Program-made: the position numbers and the translations under genes
Shown: in pieces, positions 43,078 to 51,581 of the stretch
Layout: each line of letters begins with the position of its first letter
How positions within the stretch are numbered: position 1 is the first letter of the stretch
Source of the DNA: Aurantimonas aggregata
GTDB lineage: Bacteria; Pseudomonadota; Alphaproteobacteria; Rhizobiales; Rhizobiaceae
Length of the DNA stretch: 64,000 nucleotides
Direction: 5' to 3'
Assembly: GCF_010500835.1 (NCBI RefSeq)
Contig: NZ_JAAAMJ010000003.1
Span: forward strand, 286,475 to 350,474
The notes under the pieces: model-generated
What the model was told of the DNA's origin: nothing
What the model saw: only the letters and a program-made list of their open reading frames with translations
The model's database searches: none

Positions 43078-43384
43078 GGGCTTAGCTCTTTTGGCGCCTT
43101 GCAGACTGGCCGACTTCGGCTGATCCGGGCCGAAAGGAGACCGTCGGCTTTTGGGGACACGAACGGCGAAAGCTGCTGTACGGCAATTAACCCATTTCGG
43201 AAGTTTGCATCCCGAAGGCTGTCTCGTCTGTATGTGATGGGGGTCAGCCGTTAGCTTAGGGCTGCTCCGCGGATCGAAAACGACGCTACCTGTCTCGGCG
43301 TCGACCTGATGGCGCTTTAGACACTCTAGCGGACCATCCGCCCTCTTTCGAAGCCTGCTTGGTATCGCTGTTGGACTTGTCGAT
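43078..43384. other. Intergenic region between convergent genes, no gene seen
   Basis: Holds repeat copy 3 and otherwise unstructured sequence; no coding frame with a credible start or domain, and no strong terminator hairpin. It marks the left border of the HARE-CHAT cassette. Confidence 0.5.
43126..43152 (+). repeat. Dispersed intergenic element (GGGCCGAAAG type), copy 3
   Basis: CGGGCCGAAAGGAGACCG differs from copy 2 (34185) at one position in the first 18 bases; a GCGAAAGCTGCTG-like stretch follows in both. The copy lies at the border between the amino-acid cluster and the HARE-CHAT cassette. Confidence 0.5.
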
Positions 43385-45085
43385 CTAATTCAAAGGCGGG
43401 GAGAATAGGAGTTTGTATTTCTCCGACTCTCCCTTCTCGCCGTGCAGGTCCAGCTCGTTCCTGGCGAGATTGTAAGCCTGCTCGAAGGTCACGCCGTGCG
43501 ACAGCGCCCGGTAGAAGGCCCTCGTGAACATGATCGCCGCCTCGTCGTCGATCGTGTCGTCGCATCCGATCACGGCCTCGACATGGGAAGCGATTAGCTT
43601 CGAGATCGAGTCCGAGAAGCAGGCGTTCAGGACCACGCAGCGGACCGACCCGACGAGTTCGATCAGGCGGGCAATCGATTCACCCGATACCTCCGTCGTG
43701 TTCCCCGCGGCGTCCTCGAACACCAGCAGTCCCACGTCGCCGTGGCCGCTGAAATGGACCACGTCTGGCTGGAAGTTGAGGACCTCAGCCTGGAGCTGCT
43801 CAACCCGTATGGCCCAGGCGTGTTCGACGTCGACCTTCACCTTTGCATCGCGCACGGCGGCGAGTTGCGCCTTGAGGTCATTGGCCTCCCGGTCGGGCTT
43901 CAGCGTCTGCTGATCGAGGGGGTTTGCCGCGAGGAACAGCACCTTCATCGTTTCCACCTTCTTCGAGAGATCGGCCGCCTGTCGAAACATCGTCTCCAAG
44001 TCCGGCGACGTGCCGAACATGTCCTTCATGCCGCTCTTCAGGTCCTTGTCCTGAAGCTTCCCGTACAGCTCCTTCCCTTCCACCCTCACCATGAGCCGGT
44101 CCAGGAGCTTCGGGTTGGCCTCGACGATGGCCATCACCTTGTCGGCGTACGGTCGGCAGTCCTCCGAGAACTTGGCGAAATGCTCGGCGACCAGAGCCTT
44201 CACCTCGTCGTCCTCGTCGGAGTCGTACCACCCAAGAGTCACCTCTTCGAGCCCGTCGTAGAACGAGTTCGAGATGCCCTTGGCCAGGCCGATCCTCGCT
44301 TCGGCATGGTCCGAGTACGTGCCCTGGTGGATGATCCTCGTGCGGAACCTGGCGTCGGGATGGCGCTCGGCGGCGAGCTGGTAGAGCTTCGCCTGGACGT
44401 TGACCGGCTGACCCTCGATGGCCTCGAAGGAGATACCGAGATCGCCGAGCGTCAGCCACCGGTTCTCCATGACCGACCATACGGCGTACTGCCGAACGAT
44501 GCGATCGTCGTGCTGACAGAGCTGCCTGACGATCTCCCCATTCCGGTGCCGTGGATGCAGCAGGTTCTTTATGTCACGATTCAGGCCGACGGTGAGGAGC
44601 GCCAGCTTGAGGACCTCCTTGTCCGACTTGTCGATGTCGATGCTCAGACCGGTCATGTCGATCTTGTGGGGATCGGTCGTCTGCATCGAAGCCAGGACGC
44701 GGATCGCCGGGTCGATGCTAGGGAAGTCGGCGACCATGTCGAGCTGGCCGTCGTAGAGACGCGACAAGGCGGCGACCGCTGCACCGACGATCTCGGGATC
44801 CTCCTCGAACTTGCGCATCGCGAGGCCGACGTAGGAGCCGCTGCCCTGCCGCGTTCCGAACCGGGCCAGGGCATTCAGTCCCCACCGGACGACCTTCCTG
44901 TCGTTCTCCCGCAGCAGGGAGCCGCAGATGATCCGCTCGAACGCGTTGCCGGCTTCCGAATTCAGTTGTTGGCCGACCCGGTAAAGCTTTGTGAGATCCT
45001 GCAGCGCCCCCTTCTTCCTCGAAGGGGAGCCGTTCTCGATCTCGAACCTGATGAGCGCGGTCTGTCCGTCTGAGATCGTGGCCAC
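43385..45085 (-). CDS. CHAT-domain (caspase-like) protease with N-terminal helical-repeat region
   Basis: 566 residues from a GTG start at 45085 that overlaps the upstream stop (TAGTG). An upstream ATG at 45136 would run into the neighbour and adds basic residues without similarity. Residues 1-350 are helix-rich with HEAT-like alternation ('VRWGLNALARFGTRQ', 'EIVGAAVAALSRLYDG', 'DRIVRQYAVWSVMENRW'). The CHAT protease is about 380-566: 'MKVLFLAANPLDQQTL' opens it, with catalytic H448 in 'HFSGHGDVG' and C489 in 'VLNACFSD'. CHAT peptidases are effectors in bacterial conflict systems, where a sensor partner releases them. The cassette is only two genes. Protease identity is solid; the defence role is inference. 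Confidence 0.87.
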   Translation of the reverse strand: MATISDGQTALIRFEIENGSPSRKKGALQDLTKLYRVGQQLNSEAGNAFERIICGSLLRENDRKVVRWGLNALARFGTRQGSGSYVGLAMRKFEEDPEIVGAAVAALSRLYDGQLDMVADFPSIDPAIRVLASMQTTDPHKIDMTGLSIDIDKSDKEVLKLALLTVGLNRDIKNLLHPRHRNGEIVRQLCQHDDRIVRQYAVWSVMENRWLTLGDLGISFEAIEGQPVNVQAKLYQLAAERHPDARFRTRIIHQGTYSDHAEARIGLAKGISNSFYDGLEEVTLGWYDSDEDDEVKALVAEHFAKFSEDCRPYADKVMAIVEANPKLLDRLMVRVEGKELYGKLQDKDLKSGMKDMFGTSPDLETMFRQAADLSKKVETMKVLFLAANPLDQQTLKPDREANDLKAQLAAVRDAKVKVDVEHAWAIRVEQLQAEVLNFQPDVVHFSGHGDVGLLVFEDAAGNTTEVSGESIARLIELVGSVRCVVLNACFSDSISKLIASHVEAVIGCDDTIDDEAAIMFTRAFYRALSHGVTFEQAYNLARNELDLHGEKGESEKYKLLFSPPLN

Positions 45086-46002
45086 TACGGGTCGGTACCG
45101 GCCTCGCAGAAGACGCCGAGGGTGGCTTGCGTCCACGGCTCGAAATCGTCGACGTCATTGTGCCTCTTGAGGTCGAGCCACCGGGGATCGTTCAGCGACA
45201 GGCGTCTGGTCGTCGGCTCGAACCACGGAGGGCAGGTCCAGTCCATGACGATCAGCAGGACGTCGGGCCTGTCGTCCTGGCTCACCCTGACCGAACCCAG
45301 CGGCCGGGGATCGGGAAGCTCTCCTCCGTGCATGGCGACCGCCGAGATGTCGAGGTCCCACTTGATGGCGTTGAGCGAGTTCTCCCTGACGCCATAATCA
45401 CCTTCGGAGAAGAGCGTGCAGTCGTAGAAGCTCAGGACGCCCGGGAACCCGATGGTCCGCTTGTTCATGAACGTGTCGCGGTCGTTGCGGTAACGGCCTG
45501 TCCGGTAGGACAGGACCTCCGATCCGCGCCGCACGATCGAAAACGTCCAGACGACCAGTGCCGCACCGGTCTCCGTCTTCGATTCCAGGTAGTGGATCGC
45601 GTTGCACTTCTCGGCGGCGCCGACCAGCTTCGACCAGTCGCTCATGAGTTCGGCCCCGCAGGTGGCGACGAACTCCTCGTCGATCCCGAGGAACGGCGCG
45701 ACGTGGAGGTCCCGGATCCGGCGGCGGGCCTCGAACTTCTCCTTGTACTTGTCCGGGATCGTCGGATCGGCGACCAGTTCGTTCAGGAAAAAGTACCCCG
45801 GTTCGGTGCGGAAGAACGCGGAATGCTGGCTGTAGAGGACGTCCTCGCTAAGGCGGGCCTGCAAGGTCTTCACCTGCGTCCGACCGTAGAGGCGCTTCGG
45901 CACGATGCCCGCGGCGTACGCGGAATCAAGGATGCCCGCCGGCGACATGGGTCGACGCGAGGCTCTCAGAACGCGCTGCGCAATCTCGAGGTAGGAGTCC
46001 AT
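45085..46002 (-). CDS. HARE-HTH domain protein with uncharacterised C-terminal domain (partner of CHAT protease)
   Basis: 305 residues. ATG 46002 gives the usual HARE-HTH start 'SYLEIAQRVLRASRRPMSP'; residues 1-75 including 'VKTLQARLSEDVLYSQHSAF' and 'FFRTEPGYFFLNE' form this winged HTH found beside nucleases and chromatin factors. Residues about 100-305 have no firm match. 'YRTGRYRNDRDTFMNKRTIG' with 'DCTLFSEGDYGVRENSL' weakly resembles a Nudix fold without the Nudix-box glutamates. It overlaps the CHAT gene by one base and is therefore coupled to it. A sensor or DNA-binding role that controls the CHAT protease is proposed. Confidence 0.75.
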   Translation of the reverse strand: MDSYLEIAQRVLRASRRPMSPAGILDSAYAAGIVPKRLYGRTQVKTLQARLSEDVLYSQHSAFFRTEPGYFFLNELVADPTIPDKYKEKFEARRRIRDLHVAPFLGIDEEFVATCGAELMSDWSKLVGAAEKCNAIHYLESKTETGAALVVWTFSIVRRGSEVLSYRTGRYRNDRDTFMNKRTIGFPGVLSFYDCTLFSEGDYGVRENSLNAIKWDLDISAVAMHGGELPDPRPLGSVRVSQDDRPDVLLIVMDWTCPPWFEPTTRRLSLNDPRWLDLKRHNDVDDFEPWTQATLGVFCEAGTDP

Positions 46003-46288
46003 CGATCCCGCTGGGACTAGAGTTGCCGAAGGGTACAATCCACCCGCTGCCGTAGCAAGGGAGTACGGTTCGAACTTACCGTCCATAGGGGAGCGCGGGC
46101 CCTTGTGTGGCGAGCGTGATGTCCGCTTTCCAGAGGTCGAAAGATCCGTCGGACCGGCCAGGATGGGCGCCGAGCCGCCGGTCTGATTTTACAGGCGGGC
46201 CCTGATGGCTCTTGCCTGTCGTAAGCTTCGATAGACTGCCCAACGCTTTTCAAGATCCACCTGTTCGAAATACGGCGCATGGACACCC

Positions 46289-47068
46289 TCACGACATGAA
46301 CAGCCCGCCGTCGACGTTTACGGTCTGGCCGGTGATGTACGATGCATCGTCGGATGCGAGAAAGGCGACGAGACCGGCCACGTCTTCGCCCTTGCCGGCG
46401 CGCCCGACCGGAATGCCCTTCACCCATTCCGCCATGAGTTCACCGGGCTTGTAGTCGCCCATGAGCTTGCCCCAGGCTTCGTCGTTGTAAGCCCACATGT
46501 CGGTCTCGATGATGCCGGGACAGAAAGCGTTGACGGTGATTGCCTCCCGGGCGACCTCCTTGGCCAGCGATTGTGTGATCCCGACGACTGCGAACTTCGA
46601 GGCCGCGTAATGCGGCGTGTAGATGAAGCCCTGACGCGCCTGCCCGGAGGCGGTGTTGATGAGGCGTCCGCCGCGGCCATGCCGGCGCATCCGGGCAATG
46701 GCCTCCTGGCAGCAGAGGAAAACGCCGGTAGTATTGACGTCGAGCACCCTGCGCCATTCCTCCAGCGTCAGATCCTCGACCTTGGCGATCGTGATGACCC
46801 CGGCGTTCTGCACCGAGATGTCGACCTCGCCGAAGGCGTCTCGCGCGGCATCATAGAGGGCCACGACGTTGTCCTTGTCAGTGACGTCAGCCACGAAACT
46901 CTCTGCCGTACCGCCGGCGCTGCGGATCGCCGCGACAGTCGTGCCCGCGTCTTCGTTGGCACTCACCATCACCTTCGCCCCCTCTCGGGCGAAGCGGAAA
47001 GCGATTGCCGCGCCGATGCCCCGGCTTCCCCCGGTTATGACGACGGTCTTGTCCTCGAAGCGTCTCAT
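46289..47068 (-). CDS. SDR-family dehydrogenase (polyol/ketose type), copy 1
   Basis: 259 residues, classical SDR. Cofactor motif 'TGGSRGIGAAIA' (12-23), 'NAGV' and active-site 'YAASK' (Y-x3-K). 'NAFCPGIIETDMW' and the end 'VNVDGGLFMS' are usual. The acidic/neutral residue after the second strand ('VSANE') leaves NAD or NADP open. It lies 30 bp downstream of the SorC regulator on the same strand and is divergent from the transketolase operon; a polyol 2-dehydrogenase feeding a ketose to the kinase is the likely role. Confidence 0.9.
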   Translation of the reverse strand: MRRFEDKTVVITGGSRGIGAAIAFRFAREGAKVMVSANEDAGTTVAAIRSAGGTAESFVADVTDKDNVVALYDAARDAFGEVDISVQNAGVITIAKVEDLTLEEWRRVLDVNTTGVFLCCQEAIARMRRHGRGGRLINTASGQARQGFIYTPHYAASKFAVVGITQSLAKEVAREAITVNAFCPGIIETDMWAYNDEAWGKLMGDYKPGELMAEWVKGIPVGRAGKGEDVAGLVAFLASDDASYITGQTVNVDGGLFMS

Positions 47069-47098
47069 GCATGTTCTCCCCTTGTTGGTCGACGCGCG

Positions 47099-48049
47099 TC
47101 ATGATGAGGCGAGCGCCTGAGCGGTGTGGTTGTCGGTGACAAGATGGGTGATAAAGCCGCCGAGCATGGCCGCGCGGATCGCCTCCACTTTTCGCAACCC
47201 GCCTGCGACTCCAACGGAACGGGGTATCGTGGCCATCTGAGGCAGGTCGATGCCGATGATGCGGTCGTCGCAGGAGGAGCGTACCTGCCGTCCTGTGCGA
47301 TCGAAGAAGCGAAGGCCCATGTCGCCGATAGCGCCTGCCTCGCCCAATTCGCGCAGTTCCTGCGGCGTGAGCCTGTTGCCGCTGTCTGAAAGCATCTGTG
47401 ACGGCTCCAGCGCGCCGATGCCCACGAGCGCCAGTGTCACGTCCGAGAACTGCGTCAGTGTCTCCCGCACGAACGCGTCCTCCATCAGCACCGCACGTGC
47501 CTCAGGCGAGCGGGTCAGTCCCGGGGCAGCCAGAAGCTGTGGCCGCGCGCCGGTGATCTGAGCCATGCGCAGGGTCAGGTGGGTCGCATGCTTTTCAACG
47601 CTCGGATTGCCGGTGCCGCCGAGAAGTTGAATGACGCGGCTGGCGGAGGTCTTGGGTGGATGAAGGCTATCCACCACGCGGAGAAGCGAAGCGCTCCACG
47701 AGGAGAGCCCGATCACCTCTCCCTCCTGCAACGAAGTTTCAAGAAAATGCGCAGTCGCCGCACCGATTGCCGTGAGAACGGATTCCTCGCTCGGCTCCCC
47801 CGCCTCGGCGACGATCACGTCTGCCAGCCCGTACCGGTCCCGAATGGCGCTCTCCAGATCAAGGAAGGTGCCCCGCGGCGCATTGATGGTGATGCGGACA
47901 ATGTCCTCTTCCTGCGCGCGTTTCAGAAGGCGCGAGATCGTCGCTTGGCTGATGTTCAACCGCCGGGAGATTGCCGACTGCGTCTCCTTCTCGATGAAAT
48001 AAAGCTGAGCAATCCGCCCTATCATCCGCAAGTCGTGGATCCGCGCCAT
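47099..48049 (-). CDS. SorC/DeoR-type sugar-binding transcriptional regulator
   Basis: 316 residues. HTH at about 20-45: 'KETQSAISRRLNISQATISR'; then a sugar-phosphate-binding domain with 'LLGGTGNPSVEKHATHLTLR' and the C-terminal 'SVGVAGGLRKVEAIRAAMLG' typical of SorC/CggR effector domains. It is divergent from the transketolase-kinase-transporter operon; a perfect palindrome at 48221-48234 lies next to the operon start. The effector is presumably a phosphorylated pathway intermediate. Confidence 0.92.
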   Translation of the reverse strand: MARIHDLRMIGRIAQLYFIEKETQSAISRRLNISQATISRLLKRAQEEDIVRITINAPRGTFLDLESAIRDRYGLADVIVAEAGEPSEESVLTAIGAATAHFLETSLQEGEVIGLSSWSASLLRVVDSLHPPKTSASRVIQLLGGTGNPSVEKHATHLTLRMAQITGARPQLLAAPGLTRSPEARAVLMEDAFVRETLTQFSDVTLALVGIGALEPSQMLSDSGNRLTPQELRELGEAGAIGDMGLRFFDRTGRQVRSSCDDRIIGIDLPQMATIPRSVGVAGGLRKVEAIRAAMLGGFITHLVTDNHTAQALASS

Positions 48050-48186
48050 TCAACCGTTCTCTCGTTGCCCCGCAGCGGCGACGCCTATCACTTCATGCCT
48101 GCCGTTCAAGGCGGCGGCGTCCGGCACGGGTCCGGCCCAGACCTTCCATCTTGCGCTGCACAACAACTCCTCGCTTGACGAGCAAT

Positions 48187-48234
48187 TATGCATCACTTAC
48201 GCTGCATATCAATACAGAAGTGAATAATTATTCA
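48187..48234. promoter_or_regulatory. Candidate SorC operator region
   Basis: TGAATAATTATTCA (48221-48234) is a perfect 14-bp palindrome ten bases upstream of the transketolase start and overlaps its ribosome-binding region. Upstream, TATGCA (48187-48192) and TGCATA (48203-48208) form a second inverted repeat with a 10-bp spacer. The segment is AT-rich against a GC-rich background, as expected for the promoter/operator of the divergent SorC gene and the operon. Confidence 0.6.
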
Positions 48235-48244
48235 GGATAAATTG

Positions 48245-49099
48245 ATGGGCCTTCCAGGCTTCAGGAAAGACGGCGAGAGTCTCTCGTCGCCGGCGGAAAT
48301 CGAAGCGTTGGCGCGGGAGTCGGTTCATGTCCGCCGTCTGATCCTTACGACGATCGCCGAGGCAGGGCTGGGCCACGTCGGCGGTGACCTCTCCGTGACC
48401 GACATTCTGGTGACGCTGTTCTTCGGCGTCCTCGACACCGACCCCGCCGACCCGCAGAAGCCCGATCGCGATCGGTTCATTCTCTCCAAGGGCCACTGCG
48501 CGGCAGGCCTCTATACGGTGCTGGCGCGCCGCGGCTTCTTCGACGAGGCCGAGCTCTCGACCTTCATGAAGCCGATGTCGCGCCTGAACGGCCATCCGAA
48601 CCGGCGCAAGGTGCCCGGCGTGGAAGCCAATACTGGGCCGCTCGGCCATGGCCTTCCTATTGCGCTGGGCGCAGCCCTTGGGGCGCAGATCGCAGGCGCC
48701 TCCTGGCGCGCCTTCTGCGTGACCGGAGACGGGGAACTGCAGGAGGGCTCGAACTGGGAGGCGGCCATGTTTGCTGGTCACCGCAAGCTCTCCAACCTAA
48801 CCGTGGTCGTCGACCGCAACGGTCTCCAGCAGGGTGCGCGGACCGAGGACACCAACGACATGTCGTCGCTGGGAGAGAAGTTCGCCGCCTTCGGCTGGGA
48901 GGTCCGCGACATCGATGGCCACGATCATGCGGCGCTCGTCGATGCGCTGTCCCGCCGGGGCGAGGGCAAGCCGGTCGCGATCATCGCCCGCACCGTCAAG
49001 GGCAAGGGCGTGTCCTTCATGGAGCACGGCGTCGAGTGGCACCATGGCGTGCCGAGTGCCGCGCAGGTCGAAGCCGCGCTGAAGGAGCTGGTGGTATGA
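48245..49099 (+). CDS. Transketolase-like enzyme, N-terminal (TPP-binding) subunit
   Basis: 284 residues. 'SKGHCAAGLYTVLARRGFF' and the thiamine-diphosphate motif 'GDGELQEGSNWEAAMFAGH' with 'VVDRNGLQQ' are the transketolase N-domain. ATG 48245 is used (a TTG at 48242 is adjacent). The C-terminal half is encoded by the next gene, overlapping by ATGA: a two-subunit enzyme. Split transketolases of this size act in specialised sugar pathways, for example on apulose-4-phosphate. It is the first gene of the seven-gene operon to 55914. Confidence 0.93.
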   Translation: MGLPGFRKDGESLSSPAEIEALARESVHVRRLILTTIAEAGLGHVGGDLSVTDILVTLFFGVLDTDPADPQKPDRDRFILSKGHCAAGLYTVLARRGFFDEAELSTFMKPMSRLNGHPNRRKVPGVEANTGPLGHGLPIALGAALGAQIAGASWRAFCVTGDGELQEGSNWEAAMFAGHRKLSNLTVVVDRNGLQQGARTEDTNDMSSLGEKFAAFGWEVRDIDGHDHAALVDALSRRGEGKPVAIIARTVKGKGVSFMEHGVEWHHGVPSAAQVEAALKELVV

Positions 49100-50043
49100 G
49101 CGAGAAGCCCGCCGTGTCCGGCCTCTTCGACTGTCGCAAGGCCTTTGCCGAAACGCTCGCGGAACTGGCCCGGATCGACGAACGGATCGTTGCGGTCTGC
49201 AACGATTCCGTCGGCTCCTCCAACCTCAAGGCTTTCGAGCGCGAGTTTCCGGACCGGCTGATCAATGTCGGCATCGCCGAGCAGAACATGGTCGGCGTGT
49301 CCGCAGGTCTCGCCAATGCCGGCCTTGTTCCTTTCGTCTGCTGCGCTTCGCCCTTCTTGACCGGCCGGGCCATGGAGCAGGTAAAGGTCGATGCCGCCTA
49401 CAACGGCTATCACGTCGTCCTGTGCGGCATGAGCCCCGGCATGGCCTATGGCGAACTCGGTCCGACCCACCATTCGATTGAGGACCTGTCCTGGATGCGA
49501 GCCATCCACGATCTGACGATCCTGGTGCCGGCCGATCCGTTCCAGACGCGTGAAGCTGTCCGCTTCGCGGTCAATGCGGACGGGCCCATCTTCATGCGCG
49601 TCGGACGTTTTCCCGTCCCGGCCGTCTCGCCGGAGGCTGACGGCTTCGTGGTGGGGCGCGCCGACCAGCTGCGTGCGGGCTCGGACGTAACCATCGTCGC
49701 CACGGGCACGCTCGTCTCACGTGCGTTGGAAGCGGCAGATACGCTGGCCGCCGAGGGCATCTCGGCGCGCGTTCTCAATGTCTCCTCCCTCGCCCCCATC
49801 GACTCGCAGGCAATCCTGCGCGCGGCGCGGGAGACGCGCGGCATCGTCACCGCCGAGGAGGGCGTCTCGCATGGCGGACTGGGCGGCGCGGTCGCGGAGA
49901 TCGTCAGCCAGTCGCACCCCACGCGCATGAAGATCCTCGGCGTCACGAGCTTCGCCCCAACCGGCAACGCCGCCTTCCTGCTCGACCATTATGGCCTCAA
50001 CGCCGTCGGCATCGCCGCCGCCGCACGCCAGTTGGCGGCCTGA
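49096..50043 (+). CDS. Transketolase-like enzyme, C-terminal (pyrimidine-binding) subunit
   Basis: 315 residues. 'NVGIAEQNMVGVSAGLANAG' has the catalytic Glu of the TPP pyrimidine domain; 'GPTHHSIEDLSWMRAIHDLT' is the following conserved block, and the transketolase C domain ends the protein ('EEGVSHGGLGGAVAEIV'). It pairs with the product of the preceding gene. It is related to DXP synthase/transketolase C-halves, but the size and split organisation fit the AptB-like class. Confidence 0.93.
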   Translation: MSEKPAVSGLFDCRKAFAETLAELARIDERIVAVCNDSVGSSNLKAFEREFPDRLINVGIAEQNMVGVSAGLANAGLVPFVCCASPFLTGRAMEQVKVDAAYNGYHVVLCGMSPGMAYGELGPTHHSIEDLSWMRAIHDLTILVPADPFQTREAVRFAVNADGPIFMRVGRFPVPAVSPEADGFVVGRADQLRAGSDVTIVATGTLVSRALEAADTLAAEGISARVLNVSSLAPIDSQAILRAARETRGIVTAEEGVSHGGLGGAVAEIVSQSHPTRMKILGVTSFAPTGNAAFLLDHYGLNAVGIAAAARQLAA

Positions 50044-50048
50044 CGACG

Positions 50049-51578
50049 ATGCGCGAACTCGTCCTCGCCATCGACCAGGGGACCAGTTCCACCAAGTGCC
50101 TTCTGGTCGACGCCACGGGCGCCGTCGTGGCCTCCGGCGCGGCCCCGCTCGGCGAAAGCTGCCCTCGTCCGGGATGGGTGGAGCAGGATCCGCAAGCCAT
50201 CTGGGAAAGTGTGGAGAATGCCGTTCGCGCGGCGCTCTCGGACACCGACCCTGCTCGGATCGCCGGCGTCGGCTTTTCGACACAGCGCGAATCCGTGCTG
50301 CTCTGGGATCGCGGAACCGGCGAGGCCTTGTCGCCGCTCCTCTCATGGCAGGACCAGCGCACCGCGCCGCTGGCGCGCGCCATCGGCACGACCGAGGTCC
50401 GGCGCACGGTGCGGCGGATCAGCGGCCTGCCGCTCGACCCCATGTTCTCGGCGTTGAAGGCGCGCTGGCTGCTCGATACCTACGACCCGGACCGAAAACG
50501 CGCCGAGGCGGGGGAGATCGTGCTCGGCACGGTGGATAGCTGGCTGCTGTCGCGCTTCGGCACGGAGCCGCTAATCGAGATCGGTAATGCCTCGCGGACC
50601 CAGCTGCTCGACACCGGAGTCGCCGCCTGGTCGGAGGAACTCTGTGCCTTGTTCGGCGTGCCAATGGCCGCGCTTCCGCGCATCGTCTCCTCCACCGGGC
50701 CTTTCCCCACCGTACGCGGTCTGCAGCCCCTGCCCGACGGAATACCGGTGGCCGCGGTCATGGGCGACTCGCATGCCGCACTGTTCGGTCACGGTGTCCG
50801 GGCGCCGGGCGCGGTCAAAGCGACTTACGGCACCGGTTCCTCTGTCATGGGGCTCGTCGGCGCCGCAAGCGAGCAGATGGACCCCGGCACCTGCCTCACG
50901 ATCGGCTGGCAGATCGCCGGGCAGGCGCCGGCCTTCGCCGCGGAGGGGAATATCCGATCCTCCGGAGCGACACTGAAATGGCTGTCCTCGATCTTCGGCG
51001 CATCGGTCGATTCGCTGGTGGACGAGGCGCTGGCGGGCGGGACGGCCGAGGGCGAAGACGCGGGGATTCACCTGGTCCCGGCGTTCAACGGGCTCGGTGC
51101 GCCGCATTGGGACGATGCGGCGGTGGCCATTCTTTCCGGTTTTCGCCTCGGCACGCCCCGCGGCGCCCTCGTCCTTGCCGGGTTGCGATCGATCGCTCAT
51201 CAGATCACCGACGTCGTGGAGTCGATCGAGCGCACCACCAAGCGACCCATCGACATGCTTTTCGCCGACGGTGGCGCTGCGGCCAACGATGCGCTGATGC
51301 AGATGCAGGCTGATCTCGCCGGACTGACTGTCCAGCGATCGCCGGTCGTCGGACTTTCGGCCATCGGCGCCGCCCACATGGCGGGCCTGAGCACTGGACT
51401 GCTTACTGAACAGACGCTGGCCGCGCCTGGGCGCGAGCGCAGCATTTTCCGTCCTGTCCTCGACGTCGAGCCTCGCGCCCGGTCGCGGAACGGATGGCAC
51501 GCAGCGGTGGCCCGCTCACGCTTGGAGGCGAACGCACCTCAGGCGCCGGCGAGAATGCAGACCAAGGCGGGAGGGTGA
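50049..51578 (+). CDS. FGGY-family carbohydrate kinase
   Basis: 509 residues. 'LAIDQGTSSTKCLLVDATG' is the N-terminal phosphate-1 loop of FGGY kinases; 'GFSTQRESVLLWDRGTGEAL' and 'ATYGTGSSVMG' follow; the late block 'FADGGAAANDALMQMQADL' corresponds to the FGGY/adenosine region. The sequence is glycerol-kinase-like overall, but the context (split transketolase, ribose-type transporter) indicates a ketose or branched ketose substrate. It phosphorylates the sugar before transketolase cleavage. Starts 5 bp after the transketolase stop. Confidence 0.91.
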   Translation: MRELVLAIDQGTSSTKCLLVDATGAVVASGAAPLGESCPRPGWVEQDPQAIWESVENAVRAALSDTDPARIAGVGFSTQRESVLLWDRGTGEALSPLLSWQDQRTAPLARAIGTTEVRRTVRRISGLPLDPMFSALKARWLLDTYDPDRKRAEAGEIVLGTVDSWLLSRFGTEPLIEIGNASRTQLLDTGVAAWSEELCALFGVPMAALPRIVSSTGPFPTVRGLQPLPDGIPVAAVMGDSHAALFGHGVRAPGAVKATYGTGSSVMGLVGAASEQMDPGTCLTIGWQIAGQAPAFAAEGNIRSSGATLKWLSSIFGASVDSLVDEALAGGTAEGEDAGIHLVPAFNGLGAPHWDDAAVAILSGFRLGTPRGALVLAGLRSIAHQITDVVESIERTTKRPIDMLFADGGAAANDALMQMQADLAGLTVQRSPVVGLSAIGAAHMAGLSTGLLTEQTLAAPGRERSIFRPVLDVEPRARSRNGWHAAVARSRLEANAPQAPARMQTKAGG

Positions 51579-51581
51579 TCC

